Of a stretch of 25,442 nucleotides of DNA, positions 1 through 6,568 are shown piece by piece (position 1 is the first letter of the stretch; the number at the start of each line of letters is the position of its first letter). Under the pieces are notes generated by a model. That model saw only the letters and a list, made by a program, of their open reading frames with translations. It did not search any database and had not been told where the DNA came from. The DNA is from Dehalococcoidales bacterium (lineage in GTDB: Bacteria > Chloroflexota > Dehalococcoidia > Dehalococcoidales > RBG-16-60-22): the NCBI GenBank assembly GCA_030639445.1, contig DAOWCR010000001.1, forward strand, positions 1-25,442, in the 5' to 3' direction. The position numbers and the translations under genes are program-made.

Positions 1-69
1 AATGAAGAAAAAACCGGCAAAGATGATAGAGGCGCCAGCGATAATGATAACAATCCAGATGCCGGGCAT
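1..69 (-). CDS. N-terminus of an unidentified membrane protein (cut by window edge)
   Basis: A minus-strand reading frame opens with ATG at 69-67 and runs off the left edge after 23 codons. It begins MPGIWIVIIIAGASII and ends in FAGFFFI, so all that is visible is one strongly hydrophobic segment. This suggests a first transmembrane helix or an uncleaved signal anchor. A purine-rich AAAGGA lies a few bases upstream of the ATG, which supports this start. It lies 121 bp downstream of the SDR gene in the same direction and could share its transcript. Too little is present to name a family. It is complete at the 5' end and truncated at the 3' end. Confidence 0.55.
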   Translation of the reverse strand, partial: MPGIWIVIIIAGASIIFAGFFFI

Positions 70-190
70 AAAAAGTCCTTTCGCTTTTACCACACTCTCC
101 CCCACAGGAGACCTCATTGGCACTCCCGCTGACGCATATCGTCATTGGCCTCAGCCCAACCCGCAACCAGCCGGAACTTACTTGATAAGA

Positions 191-970
191 CTACACGTCC
201 GGCCTGACGAAACCGGGATGGAGAGCCGAAGTTCCACCATCAACAGTTATCTCCTGCCCGGTGATATCATCAGATTCCGAAGAAGACAGGAACAGGACGG
301 CGTCGGCGATATCCTCTGTTCTTGCTGCTCGTCTTAAAGGTATTCTCTCGATATAACCTTTGAGCAAATCGGGTTTTTCTTTGAAGGCACTCTCAGCCAG
401 GGATGTCATGGTTATGCCCGGACTAACCGCATTAACATTAATATTGTATTCTCCCCACTCGACAGCCAACACCTTAGTCAGCTGCAGCACGCCGCCTTTA
501 CTGGCACCATATGCTGCCAGGCCGGGCATGGCGACACGTCCCGATAGTGCGGCAATATTAACAATCTTGCCCCGTTTTTGCGCAATCATATATTTAGCCA
601 CCGCCTGGCTGCACAAGAACTGCCCTTTCAGATTGACATCTATGATGCTATCCCACTGGGCCTCAGTTATTTCCATAGCCGGGATGAGTTTTCCAAAACC
701 AGCATTATTGACCAGTATGTCTATTTTCTTAAAGCTATCCAGCGTTTCTTGCACCAGTTTATTAACTTCTTCACCATTGGACACGTCCGCTTTTACCGGT
801 CGTGCCCGGCCTCCCCGGGATTTAATCTCACCGGCTACCTGCTCGGCCGATTCAAGGTTTACATCATTGACGACTACGGCGGCGCCTTCCCTGGCCAGTG
901 TGAGCGCAATCGCCCGGCCGATTCCCCGGCCAGCCCCGGTGACGATGGCTACCTGTCTTTCCAGTCTCAT
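191..970 (-). CDS. SDR family NAD(P)-dependent oxidoreductase (FabG-like)
   Basis: A classical short-chain dehydrogenase/reductase of 259 aa, the usual length for the family. It would be a cytosolic enzyme interconverting a hydroxyl and a keto group with NAD(P)H. The cofactor motif TGAGRGIG is at residues 11-18 and NNAG at 88-91. The catalytic set is Ser143, Tyr154 and Lys158 (YGASK), with Asn113 completing the tetrad. The C-terminal GQEITVDGG segment is typical of the FabG-like subgroup. The ATG is preceded by a GGGGGGAGG ribosome site at about 980-988. Asp36 at the end of the second beta strand hints at NAD(H), which is inference. The substrate cannot be told from sequence. The gene is divergent from an FAH-family hydrolase, so a shared pathway is possible. 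FabG proper is less likely because no fatty-acid synthesis genes are nearby. Confidence 0.93.
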   Translation of the reverse strand: MRLERQVAIVTGAGRGIGRAIALTLAREGAAVVVNDVNLESAEQVAGEIKSRGGRARPVKADVSNGEEVNKLVQETLDSFKKIDILVNNAGFGKLIPAMEITEAQWDSIIDVNLKGQFLCSQAVAKYMIAQKRGKIVNIAALSGRVAMPGLAAYGASKGGVLQLTKVLAVEWGEYNINVNAVSPGITMTSLAESAFKEKPDLLKGYIERIPLRRAARTEDIADAVLFLSSSESDDITGQEITVDGGTSALHPGFVRPDV

Positions 971-1037
971 TTTTAATTTCCTCCCCCCTTATTATAATCA
1001 GTGCCGTGCTCAACATCAGCACGACTCAGTAATGGTC

Positions 1038-1066
1038 ACTTTAAGCAGTGGCCAGAGTTTTGTCAA
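1038..1066 (-). promoter_or_regulatory. Predicted sigma-70-type promoter of the SDR gene
   Basis: On the minus strand TTGACA (1066-1061) is followed after exactly 17 bases by TAAAGT (1043-1038). The -35 is a perfect consensus and the -10 matches 4 of 6. Transcription would start near 1031, leaving about 60 bases before the ATG. A small inverted repeat (CGTGCT 1005-1010 / AGCACG 1018-1023) lies in that leader. This is pattern matching only. Confidence 0.5.
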
Positions 1067-1086
1067 GAGCGCCAGAGTCGGTCAAG
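1051..1086. repeat. Spaced direct repeat in the SDR/FAH divergent promoter region
   Basis: Two copies of GCCAGAGT-(2 or 3 bases)-GTCAAG lie at 1051-1067 and 1071-1086. Their left halves start exactly 20 bases apart, about two helical turns. The first copy covers the predicted -35 of the SDR promoter and the second lies just upstream of it, between the two divergent promoters. The placement suits a binding site for a transcription factor dimer or pair of dimers. No regulator gene is adjacent, so the binding protein is unknown. Confidence 0.45.
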
Positions 1087-1113
1087 CACCGCGCCCTGAT
1101 ATATCCGGTGCCT

Positions 1114-1141
1114 TTGTTAAATAAAAACGCTGTGCTATAAT
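1114..1141 (+). promoter_or_regulatory. Predicted extended -10 promoter of the FAH/MttB-like unit
   Basis: TTGTTA (1114-1119) and a perfect TATAAT (1136-1141) are 16 bases apart. The -10 carries an extended TG motif (TGC directly before TATAAT). The GTG start of the FAH-family gene is 45 bases downstream, with its ribosome site at 1172-1179. This is the best-looking -10 element in the window on the plus strand. Confidence 0.55.
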
Positions 1142-1185
1142 TGGCATATCCGCATACCGCCGGGAAAAATTAAGGAGGGTTAGCT

Positions 1186-1950
1186 GTGAAAATCGCACGT
1201 TTCCAGTGGCAGGGTAAGGTGAACTGGGGCATCGTCGAGGACGATACCATATTTGCCCTGGTCGGTGACCTTTATGGCGACTTCACCCGGGGTAAGGAGC
1301 TGTGCCGGCTGCCGGACGTCAGGCTGCTGGCGCCGGCGGAACCCAGTATTACCATCGCCTGCGGGCTGAACTACCTGGACCACATCAAGGAGCTGGGCTT
1401 TGAAATACCCAAGGTGCCGGCCCTGTTTTATAAGCCGACCACCACGGTAATTGGCCCCGGGGACAACATCATCTATCCGGCGATAGCCCATGACCTCCGC
1501 TACGAAGCGGAGCTGTGTGCCGTCATCAAGCGCCCGGCCAAAAACGTGACCGAAAAAGACGCGATGGACTACGTCCTGGGCTATACCGGCGGCAACGACG
1601 TCACGGCGATGGACCTGTCCGAGATAGACGGCCGCCTTACCAGGTCAAAGGGATGCGACACCTGCGGTCCCCTGGGCCCCTTCCTGGTCACCGGACTCAA
1701 CCCCCGCAACCTGAACATCAAGGGCCGGGTCAACGGGGAGACCAGGCAGGACAGCAATACCAGTCTCATGCTTTTCAGCATTGAGAAGCTCATCAGCCAT
1801 ATCTCCGCCTTCTTGACCCTGCGTCCCGGGGACGTGGTCTGGACGGGGACACCCGTCGGCGGGGCCTGCCCGGTGAAAGTAGGTGATATCATAGAGGTTG
1901 AGATTGAGGGCATCGGCGTTCTCCAGAACAAGCTGGTGGCTCCAGAATAG
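1186..1950 (+). CDS. Fumarylacetoacetate hydrolase (FAH) family protein
   Basis: 254 aa, the usual size for the bacterial FAH/HpcE-type hydrolases and hydratases, which hydrolyse or hydrate 2-keto or 1,3-diketo acids using a divalent metal. The metal ligands expected for the fold are present: YEAEL gives Glu107 and Glu109, and GNDVTAMD gives Asp138. The family motif GLNYLDH places the conserved His at 66. The SKGCDTCGPLGP substrate loop starts near 154, and WTGTPVG is in the C-terminal part. The start is GTG, chosen because AAGGAGGG sits 6 bases upstream and the family N-terminus fits. The gene is 54 bp upstream of the MttB-like methyltransferase on the same strand, so the two are probably co-transcribed. 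The exact substrate is unknown; such enzymes are often overannotated as fumarylacetoacetase. Confidence 0.9.
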   Translation: MKIARFQWQGKVNWGIVEDDTIFALVGDLYGDFTRGKELCRLPDVRLLAPAEPSITIACGLNYLDHIKELGFEIPKVPALFYKPTTTVIGPGDNIIYPAIAHDLRYEAELCAVIKRPAKNVTEKDAMDYVLGYTGGNDVTAMDLSEIDGRLTRSKGCDTCGPLGPFLVTGLNPRNLNIKGRVNGETRQDSNTSLMLFSIEKLISHISAFLTLRPGDVVWTGTPVGGACPVKVGDIIEVEIEGIGVLQNKLVAPE

Positions 1951-2004
1951 GACAAGCGGCGCCAGCGAAATATTCTTCATTCCAGAAAAGGAGGTAGGCC
2001 CAAA

Positions 2005-3465
2005 ATGGGGAACACCAAGAGCAATTTCACCGTGTCGGCTTCTCCCCGGTTCCGGCTGCTGACGGACGACCAGATTTACGAGATTTACCTGGCGGCGCTC
2101 GAAGTGCTGGAGAGGACCGGCGTCGATGTTTTCGATGAGGAATGCGTCGACCTGCTGGCCAGTGCCGGCAGCCATGTCGAGGGTAAGAGCCGGGTACGCA
2201 TTCCTTCCCACCTGGTCGAGGACGCCCTGAAGAGTGCCCCGAAAAGGGTAACGCTGGCAAGTCGGGACGGGCAGCGGAAAGTACTCCTGGAAGGGAGGAA
2301 TACCTACTTCGGGACCGGCTCGGACTGTCCCTATATCATTGACTCTTTCACCGGCGAGAGGCGGATGTTCACCAAGGAGGACGTGGGGAAGGCAGCGCTA
2401 ATCTGCGATTACCTGCCTAATTTAGATTTTTTCATGAGCGTGGGCCTGGTGTCCGATGTGCCGACACCGGTCTCGGACCGCCACCAGTTCCAGGCCATGC
2501 TGCTGAACACGGTCAAGCCCATCATCTTCACCGCTCACGATGAATCGGGGATGGCCGATATCATTGAGATGGCCGCGATTGCGGCCGGCGGCCGGGAGAA
2601 GCTGCGCCGCAATCCCTGCATTGCCCTCTATGCCGAGCCAACCAGCCCCCTCCAGCACAGCCAGCCGGCCCTGCGGAAACTGCTGCTGGCGGCCCAGGAG
2701 AGTATCCCCGTGGTCTACACCCCGGGCCACACGGGTGGTGGGACCGCCCCGGTTACTCTGCCCAGCGTCCTGGTGGTCAACAACGCCGAGGTACTGAGCG
2801 GCCTGGTGATATCACAGCTCAGACAGAAGGGGGCGCCTTTCATCTGCGGCGGCCTGCCCACCATCCTCGACATGAAGACCGCCATCTTCGCTTACGGGGC
2901 TCCGGAGATGCACCTGGGCTCCGCCGCCCTGGCCGAGCTAGCCCACTTTTACCGGCTGCCCATGTTTGGCACCGCCGGGTGCAGTGACGCCAAGGTAATG
3001 GACCAGCAGGCGGCCATCGAATCAGCTTTTTCCTGCCTCATGTCGGCGCTGAGCGGGGCCAACCTAGTCCACGACACCGGCTACATAGAATACGGCCTGA
3101 CCGGCTCCTACGAAATGATGGTGATGACCAACGAGATTATCGCTATGGTCAAAAGGATTATACGGGGGATGGAGGTCAACGAAGAAAGCCTGGCCCTGGA
3201 CGTTATCGCCAGGGTGGGGCCGGGCGGGAATTTTATACATGAGAAGCATACCCTCCACCATTTCCGGAAGGAACACTGGAATCCTGAGCTTATGGACCGG
3301 AGCAGCTACGGGAAGTGGCGGCAAGACGGGAGCAAGACTTTGGGGCAAAGGGCCAACGAGAAGGTGAAGCAGATTCTGGTGGAATACCACCCCAAGCCGC
3401 TTTCGCCGGAACAGCTGAAGCAAATCGAGGCTGTAATCACCCGGGCCGAATCAAGAAAGAAGTAA
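2005..3465 (+). CDS. Trimethylamine methyltransferase (MttB) family protein, non-pyrrolysine type
   Basis: 486 aa, close to the length of MttB-superfamily proteins. The family hallmarks are EPTSPLQHS (211-219), FGTAGCSDAKVMDQQAAIE (321-339), GANLVHDTGY (351-360) and a His-rich C-terminal region, GPGGNFIHEKHTLHHF (405-420). True MttB methylamine enzymes read an in-frame amber codon as pyrrolysine. This frame has no internal TAG and ends at TAA, so it belongs to the much larger non-Pyl group, which includes the glycine betaine methyltransferase MtgB. Such proteins move a methyl group from a quaternary amine to a corrinoid protein. An AAAAGGAGGT ribosome site (1986-1995) supports the ATG. No corrinoid protein, RamA-type activase or MtgA-type partner is in the window. 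The methyl donor is unknown; a betaine or similar quaternary amine is only an analogy. Confidence 0.9.
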   Translation: MGNTKSNFTVSASPRFRLLTDDQIYEIYLAALEVLERTGVDVFDEECVDLLASAGSHVEGKSRVRIPSHLVEDALKSAPKRVTLASRDGQRKVLLEGRNTYFGTGSDCPYIIDSFTGERRMFTKEDVGKAALICDYLPNLDFFMSVGLVSDVPTPVSDRHQFQAMLLNTVKPIIFTAHDESGMADIIEMAAIAAGGREKLRRNPCIALYAEPTSPLQHSQPALRKLLLAAQESIPVVYTPGHTGGGTAPVTLPSVLVVNNAEVLSGLVISQLRQKGAPFICGGLPTILDMKTAIFAYGAPEMHLGSAALAELAHFYRLPMFGTAGCSDAKVMDQQAAIESAFSCLMSALSGANLVHDTGYIEYGLTGSYEMMVMTNEIIAMVKRIIRGMEVNEESLALDVIARVGPGGNFIHEKHTLHHFRKEHWNPELMDRSSYGKWRQDGSKTLGQRANEKVKQILVEYHPKPLSPEQLKQIEAVITRAESRKK

Positions 3466-3481
3466 AACAGAGATATCTATA

Positions 3482-3499
3482 CCGGGGCTAAAGCTCCGG
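3482..3499. other. Short hairpin between convergent genes
   Basis: CCGGGGCT (3482-3489) and AGCTCCGG (3492-3499) form an 8-bp stem with one G-T wobble and a 2-base loop, just after the MttB-like stop and across the stop codon of the Rossmann-fold gene. It could help end both convergent transcripts. Neither side has a good T-run, so it does not meet the intrinsic-terminator pattern. Confidence 0.3.
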
Positions 3500-4618
3500 C
3501 CTAACACTATATTTGGCAATAAGCCTCTTGCCCACGGCAACCAGTTCCTTGGCTATATCATCCATATCCGCAAAGCGATATTCCCTCAAGTCGAGTCCGT
3601 AGAGCTCCCTCTGTATGTTATACGCCTCACTGGTGAGAACAACCGTTCCGTCGTCTTTTATTTCCTCTACGCCTTCATACTTTAAGCCATCAAGGTTGAT
3701 TTTTATCGCCTCCTCCATGGTAATTTCCTCAGGTAGCACTACCTCAACACCGCTGGCATTGATGCGGATGGGATAACCCCCGGGTAAGCCGTTCGGACCA
3801 GGTGCGTGAGCAAACTGGTTGGTGTCGTTGATAATAGCCATGATGTTCCTCACTGCGGAAGCAGCGACATAAGGTTCATTAAGCCAGGTCGTCCAATCAG
3901 GCGGCGTCGCCATAAGAAGACTATCTGATATCAATGAATTGACATCGAATTTACTGGTGATATTTTTATCACCAGTTAGAACCTTGAAGAAAAATGGCAC
4001 ACCTGTCCTGGTGCCCTGAGAAACGACAGCATGGTCAGCGATAAAATATACGGTAATTTCACGTATTGGAACGCTTTCGGCAACACTGATTTTTCTCCGG
4101 ACTTCACTCACTGTGAGGTCAAGATTACCCGCGCCAACCAGCGGACCCAGGCCATTTCTCCATAACACCGGGTTGACGACGTCCGGGAAAGAATTGTTAA
4201 CTACCGGCGCGGTGATACCGGCTTTCTGTCTGGCCTTCATCAGATTAGAGACTAGTACTACCTGCAGAGGCGTAAGACATACCGTCGCCCTGTGGTATCC
4301 TGGGCCAATTGCCTGCGGGATAACTCTGAGCTCCAGCCACCCTAATAATGTCAGGGCACTGTATATTACGTCAGGGTTATACCTTTTCAGCAACTCGGCA
4401 GTTCCGTCTATATCATTCACGTCACACTTTTCGAACTTAATCGTCTTGTCATAACCCTGCTGGCCGGCGCCGATGGCGGCACACTCCGTTTTCATGGCGG
4501 CCCAATCTTCTTTAATATCACAGGTAATTATGGTGCTTACCCCCTGGCAGCGGGACAGGAACTCCAGCACCCAGCCGCCGAGGTCACCAAGGCCGAAAAT
4601 CATAACGCACTTACTCAT
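3488..4618 (-). CDS. Rossmann-fold NAD(P)-binding protein, saccharopine-dehydrogenase-like
   Basis: 376 aa, soluble. The N-terminus MIFGLGDLGGWVLEFL carries the dinucleotide motif GxGxxG at Gly9, Gly11 and Gly14. Asp34 (TCDIKED) at the end of the second strand favours NAD(H) by the usual rule. The general plan, an N-terminal Rossmann domain followed by a longer mixed domain, resembles the saccharopine dehydrogenase superfamily. I see no diagnostic catalytic motif and do not assign a reaction. Its ATG (4618-4616) directly abuts the recN stop codon (TGA at 4621-4619), with AAAGGGGGT inside the end of recN as ribosome site. Translation is therefore probably coupled to recN, although the protein has no evident link to DNA repair. 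It ends 22 bp from the convergent MttB-like gene, so a metabolic role with that cluster is also possible. Confidence 0.75.
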   Translation of the reverse strand: MSKCVMIFGLGDLGGWVLEFLSRCQGVSTIITCDIKEDWAAMKTECAAIGAGQQGYDKTIKFEKCDVNDIDGTAELLKRYNPDVIYSALTLLGWLELRVIPQAIGPGYHRATVCLTPLQVVLVSNLMKARQKAGITAPVVNNSFPDVVNPVLWRNGLGPLVGAGNLDLTVSEVRRKISVAESVPIREITVYFIADHAVVSQGTRTGVPFFFKVLTGDKNITSKFDVNSLISDSLLMATPPDWTTWLNEPYVAASAVRNIMAIINDTNQFAHAPGPNGLPGGYPIRINASGVEVVLPEEITMEEAIKINLDGLKYEGVEEIKDDGTVVLTSEAYNIQRELYGLDLREYRFADMDDIAKELVAVGKRLIAKYSVRPEL

Positions 4619-6394
4619 TCAGTACCCCCTTTGGCTTCTAAACTCCCCGCCGCGGGCCTCTTTCCACGCCCCGGCTTTCCGGACGAGTTCGCGGGCATTT
4701 CTCAGGGACGCCTCGGTGCGCTGAGGACCGCCCAGCATGACAGCAAGCTCCCCCATTTGAGAATCGCCCTGGAGAGTCTGGATTATGCTTAAAGTCCGGC
4801 GGCCCGCGGTCTCCTTATGGACATTATAGTGGGCGTCGGCAAAAGCGGCGATTTGCGGGAGATGGGTCACGCAAATCACCTGGCGGTTACGGCCTAAAGT
4901 CCACAGCTTTCGGCCGACTATCTCACCACTCCTCCCGCCGACACCGATGTCAATTTCATCAAAAATAAGCACCGGGATGCTGTCCGCCTCAGCCAGAGCT
5001 CCTTTTAAGGCCAGCATGAAGCGGGAAATCTCGCCGGTGGAGGCAATCTTGGCCAGAGGTTTCAGGGGCTCGCCGGGATTGGTGGCCGCCATGAACTCCA
5101 CGCGGTCGGCGCCTTCTTTGGTGAAAGCGTAACACTCCCCATCCGGAAAGAGAATGCCTTCCGGCGCCGGTTCCCGGGTGACCGCTACTTCAAATTCAAC
5201 CTGGGACATGTTCAGGTCCTGAAGCTCTTTTTTCACCTGGGCCATCAGCTTTTCCGCCGCTTCACCGCGCGCCCGGGAAAGCTCAAAGGCGATGCCGCCC
5301 ATTTCCTCCTTAAGGTGATGGCGCCTTTCCTCAAGCTGGGCCCGTTTTTCAACCGAATGGGAAAGTCCCTCCAGCTCTTTCTCCGCCTTTGCCAGGTAAT
5401 CGAGAATCTCGGTCACCGTTTGACCGTATTTCCTTTTCAGACTCCGGATGCCCTCCAGCCGCAGCTCAATCGCCTCAAGTTGTCTCGGGTCATACTCCTG
5501 CCGGTCGCTATAGGCTCGAATCTCCCGCGCCACCTCGGTCAGGCCGGATATTGTCTCTTCCAAAAACTCCAGCGGCGGTCTCAGGGAAGCGTCAAGCTCC
5601 GCCACTTTTTTCACCTCAAGCACGGCTTCATTTAACCGGTCCAGAGCCGGGGCGGCTGACAGCGAAGACTCGTCTCCGTATATCGCCCGGTAGGCTTCAT
5701 AAGAAGCCGCTTTCAGCTTCTCCGCCGAGGCCAGAATCGCCCGTTCTCTTTCCAGTTCCGCCTCCTCCTCTTCCCGCAGCTCCGCCTGCCGTATCTCGTC
5801 TATTTGAAAACGCAGGAATTCCTCACGACGCGCCAGGTCGTTTTCCTGCTCGGCAAGCGCCTTGAGCTCCTGCTCCGCCTGAGCCAGTTGCCGCGCCCTG
5901 GCGGTGAAGCCGCGCCGCAGTTCCAGGGTCCGGGCGTAGGCATCCAGAAAATCAAGGTGGTAATCAATGTTAAGTAAAGACAGGTGTTCACTCTGACCGT
6001 GGATATCAATGAGGAAACGTCCGATTTGCTGCAGGAGTCCTCTCGGCACGGCCTGCCGGTTCACGCGAAACAGGCGGCGTCCCTGCCGGCGAAACTCGCC
6101 GTTTATCACCAGAAGTTCTTCATCGCCGGCCAGTCCGTTCTGCGCCAGAAGCTCCCGGAGCGGGGTAAAGCTCTCATCTTCAGGCAGGGAGAAAACGCCT
6201 TCCAGGCGGGCTTCCGCGGCGCCGTGGCGGACAGCTTCACCGCGCACGTTCCCGGCCAGCAGCGCTTCCACGGCATCAATCACCAGAGATTTCCCGGCCC
6301 CGGTTTCACCGGTGATAACGTTCAGCCCGCTACCCGGGCTCCAGTTTATCTCCTCAATAATGCCGAAGTCTTTGACTCTCAGTTCAAGCAGCAA
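4619..6394 (-). CDS. recN: DNA repair protein RecN
   Basis: 591 aa, within the usual RecN range. RecN is an SMC-like ATPase that acts at double-strand breaks in recombinational repair. The N-terminal Walker A is GETGAGKS (29-36). DIHGQSEH (130-137) is typical of RecN. A long charged coiled coil covers about 160-390. The C-terminal half has the signature region ASTGEISRFMLALK (451-464), Walker B VLIFDEID (475-482), GVGG, and the VTHLPQIA H-loop with His511. The signature reads S-T-G-E where most RecN proteins have S-G-G-E. The start is TTG; AGGGG lies about 6 bases upstream and MLLELRVKDFGII matches the family N-terminus, so no longer start is needed. A separate terminator precedes it and its own -10 (TATAAT at 6480-6475) is visible, so it need not depend on the amidohydrolase unit upstream. 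Confidence 0.97.
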   Translation of the reverse strand: MLLELRVKDFGIIEEINWSPGSGLNVITGETGAGKSLVIDAVEALLAGNVRGEAVRHGAAEARLEGVFSLPEDESFTPLRELLAQNGLAGDEELLVINGEFRRQGRRLFRVNRQAVPRGLLQQIGRFLIDIHGQSEHLSLLNIDYHLDFLDAYARTLELRRGFTARARQLAQAEQELKALAEQENDLARREEFLRFQIDEIRQAELREEEEAELERERAILASAEKLKAASYEAYRAIYGDESSLSAAPALDRLNEAVLEVKKVAELDASLRPPLEFLEETISGLTEVAREIRAYSDRQEYDPRQLEAIELRLEGIRSLKRKYGQTVTEILDYLAKAEKELEGLSHSVEKRAQLEERRHHLKEEMGGIAFELSRARGEAAEKLMAQVKKELQDLNMSQVEFEVAVTREPAPEGILFPDGECYAFTKEGADRVEFMAATNPGEPLKPLAKIASTGEISRFMLALKGALAEADSIPVLIFDEIDIGVGGRSGEIVGRKLWTLGRNRQVICVTHLPQIAAFADAHYNVHKETAGRRTLSIIQTLQGDSQMGELAVMLGGPQRTEASLRNARELVRKAGAWKEARGGEFRSQRGY

Positions 6395-6459
6395 CGTCTT
6401 CCCCTGAAATCCGAAGGGCGGACTTTATCCGGACAGGCCTTACATCTCGGTCGCTCTGG

Positions 6460-6480
6460 CCCTAATTATCCCTAATTATA
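6460..6480 (-). promoter_or_regulatory. Candidate recN -10 element with 10-bp tandem repeat
   Basis: On the minus strand TATAAT lies at 6480-6475, about 85 bases upstream of the recN TTG. It is embedded in a perfect tandem repeat: CCCTAATTAT at 6460-6469 and again at 6470-6479 in plus-strand reading. The period of 10 bp is about one helical turn. No convincing -35 is found at 16-18 bases (TTTCAG or TTCAGT). The repeat could bind a regulator; it does not match the GAAC-N4-GTTC LexA box. Confidence 0.4.
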
Positions 6481-6506
6481 CCTTCTGCGGGGCATAACTG
6501 AAAATA

Positions 6507-6533
6507 CCCGGCAATTCCGGCCAGGCTTTTTTT
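6507..6533. terminator. Bidirectional-looking intrinsic terminator between the amidohydrolase gene and recN
   Basis: CCCGGC (6507-6512) and GCCAGG (6520-6525) flank a 7-base loop. Read on the minus strand the stem is CCTGGC/GCCGGG with one G-T wobble, followed by TATTTT (6506-6501). This fits termination of the amidohydrolase transcript before recN. On the plus strand the arm is followed by seven T (6527-6533), but the stem then has a C-A mismatch. Confidence 0.55.
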
Positions 6534-6568
6534 ATTTAGTAGGGACTGACGGTGAGCATCTGGCGGGG

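Noticed and set aside
130..144. TGACG-CATAT-CGTCA palindrome in the gap after the SDR gene
   Set aside because: Five-base arms are short enough to be chance in a window of this size and no promoter can be matched to it.
991..996. Perfect TATAAT on the minus strand just upstream of the SDR gene
   Set aside because: A transcript from it would begin within the ribosome site (about 984), and no -35 is at the right distance. The TTGACA-N17-TAAAGT element at 1066-1038 is preferred.
360..1124. Long plus-strand open frame opposite the SDR gene
   Set aside because: It is a shadow of the SDR gene: no ribosome site, no recognisable motif, and the minus-strand protein has full family motifs.
2005..3465. 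Possible pyrrolysine-containing MttB
   Set aside because: The frame has no internal TAG and ends at TAA, so it is a non-pyrrolysine family member.
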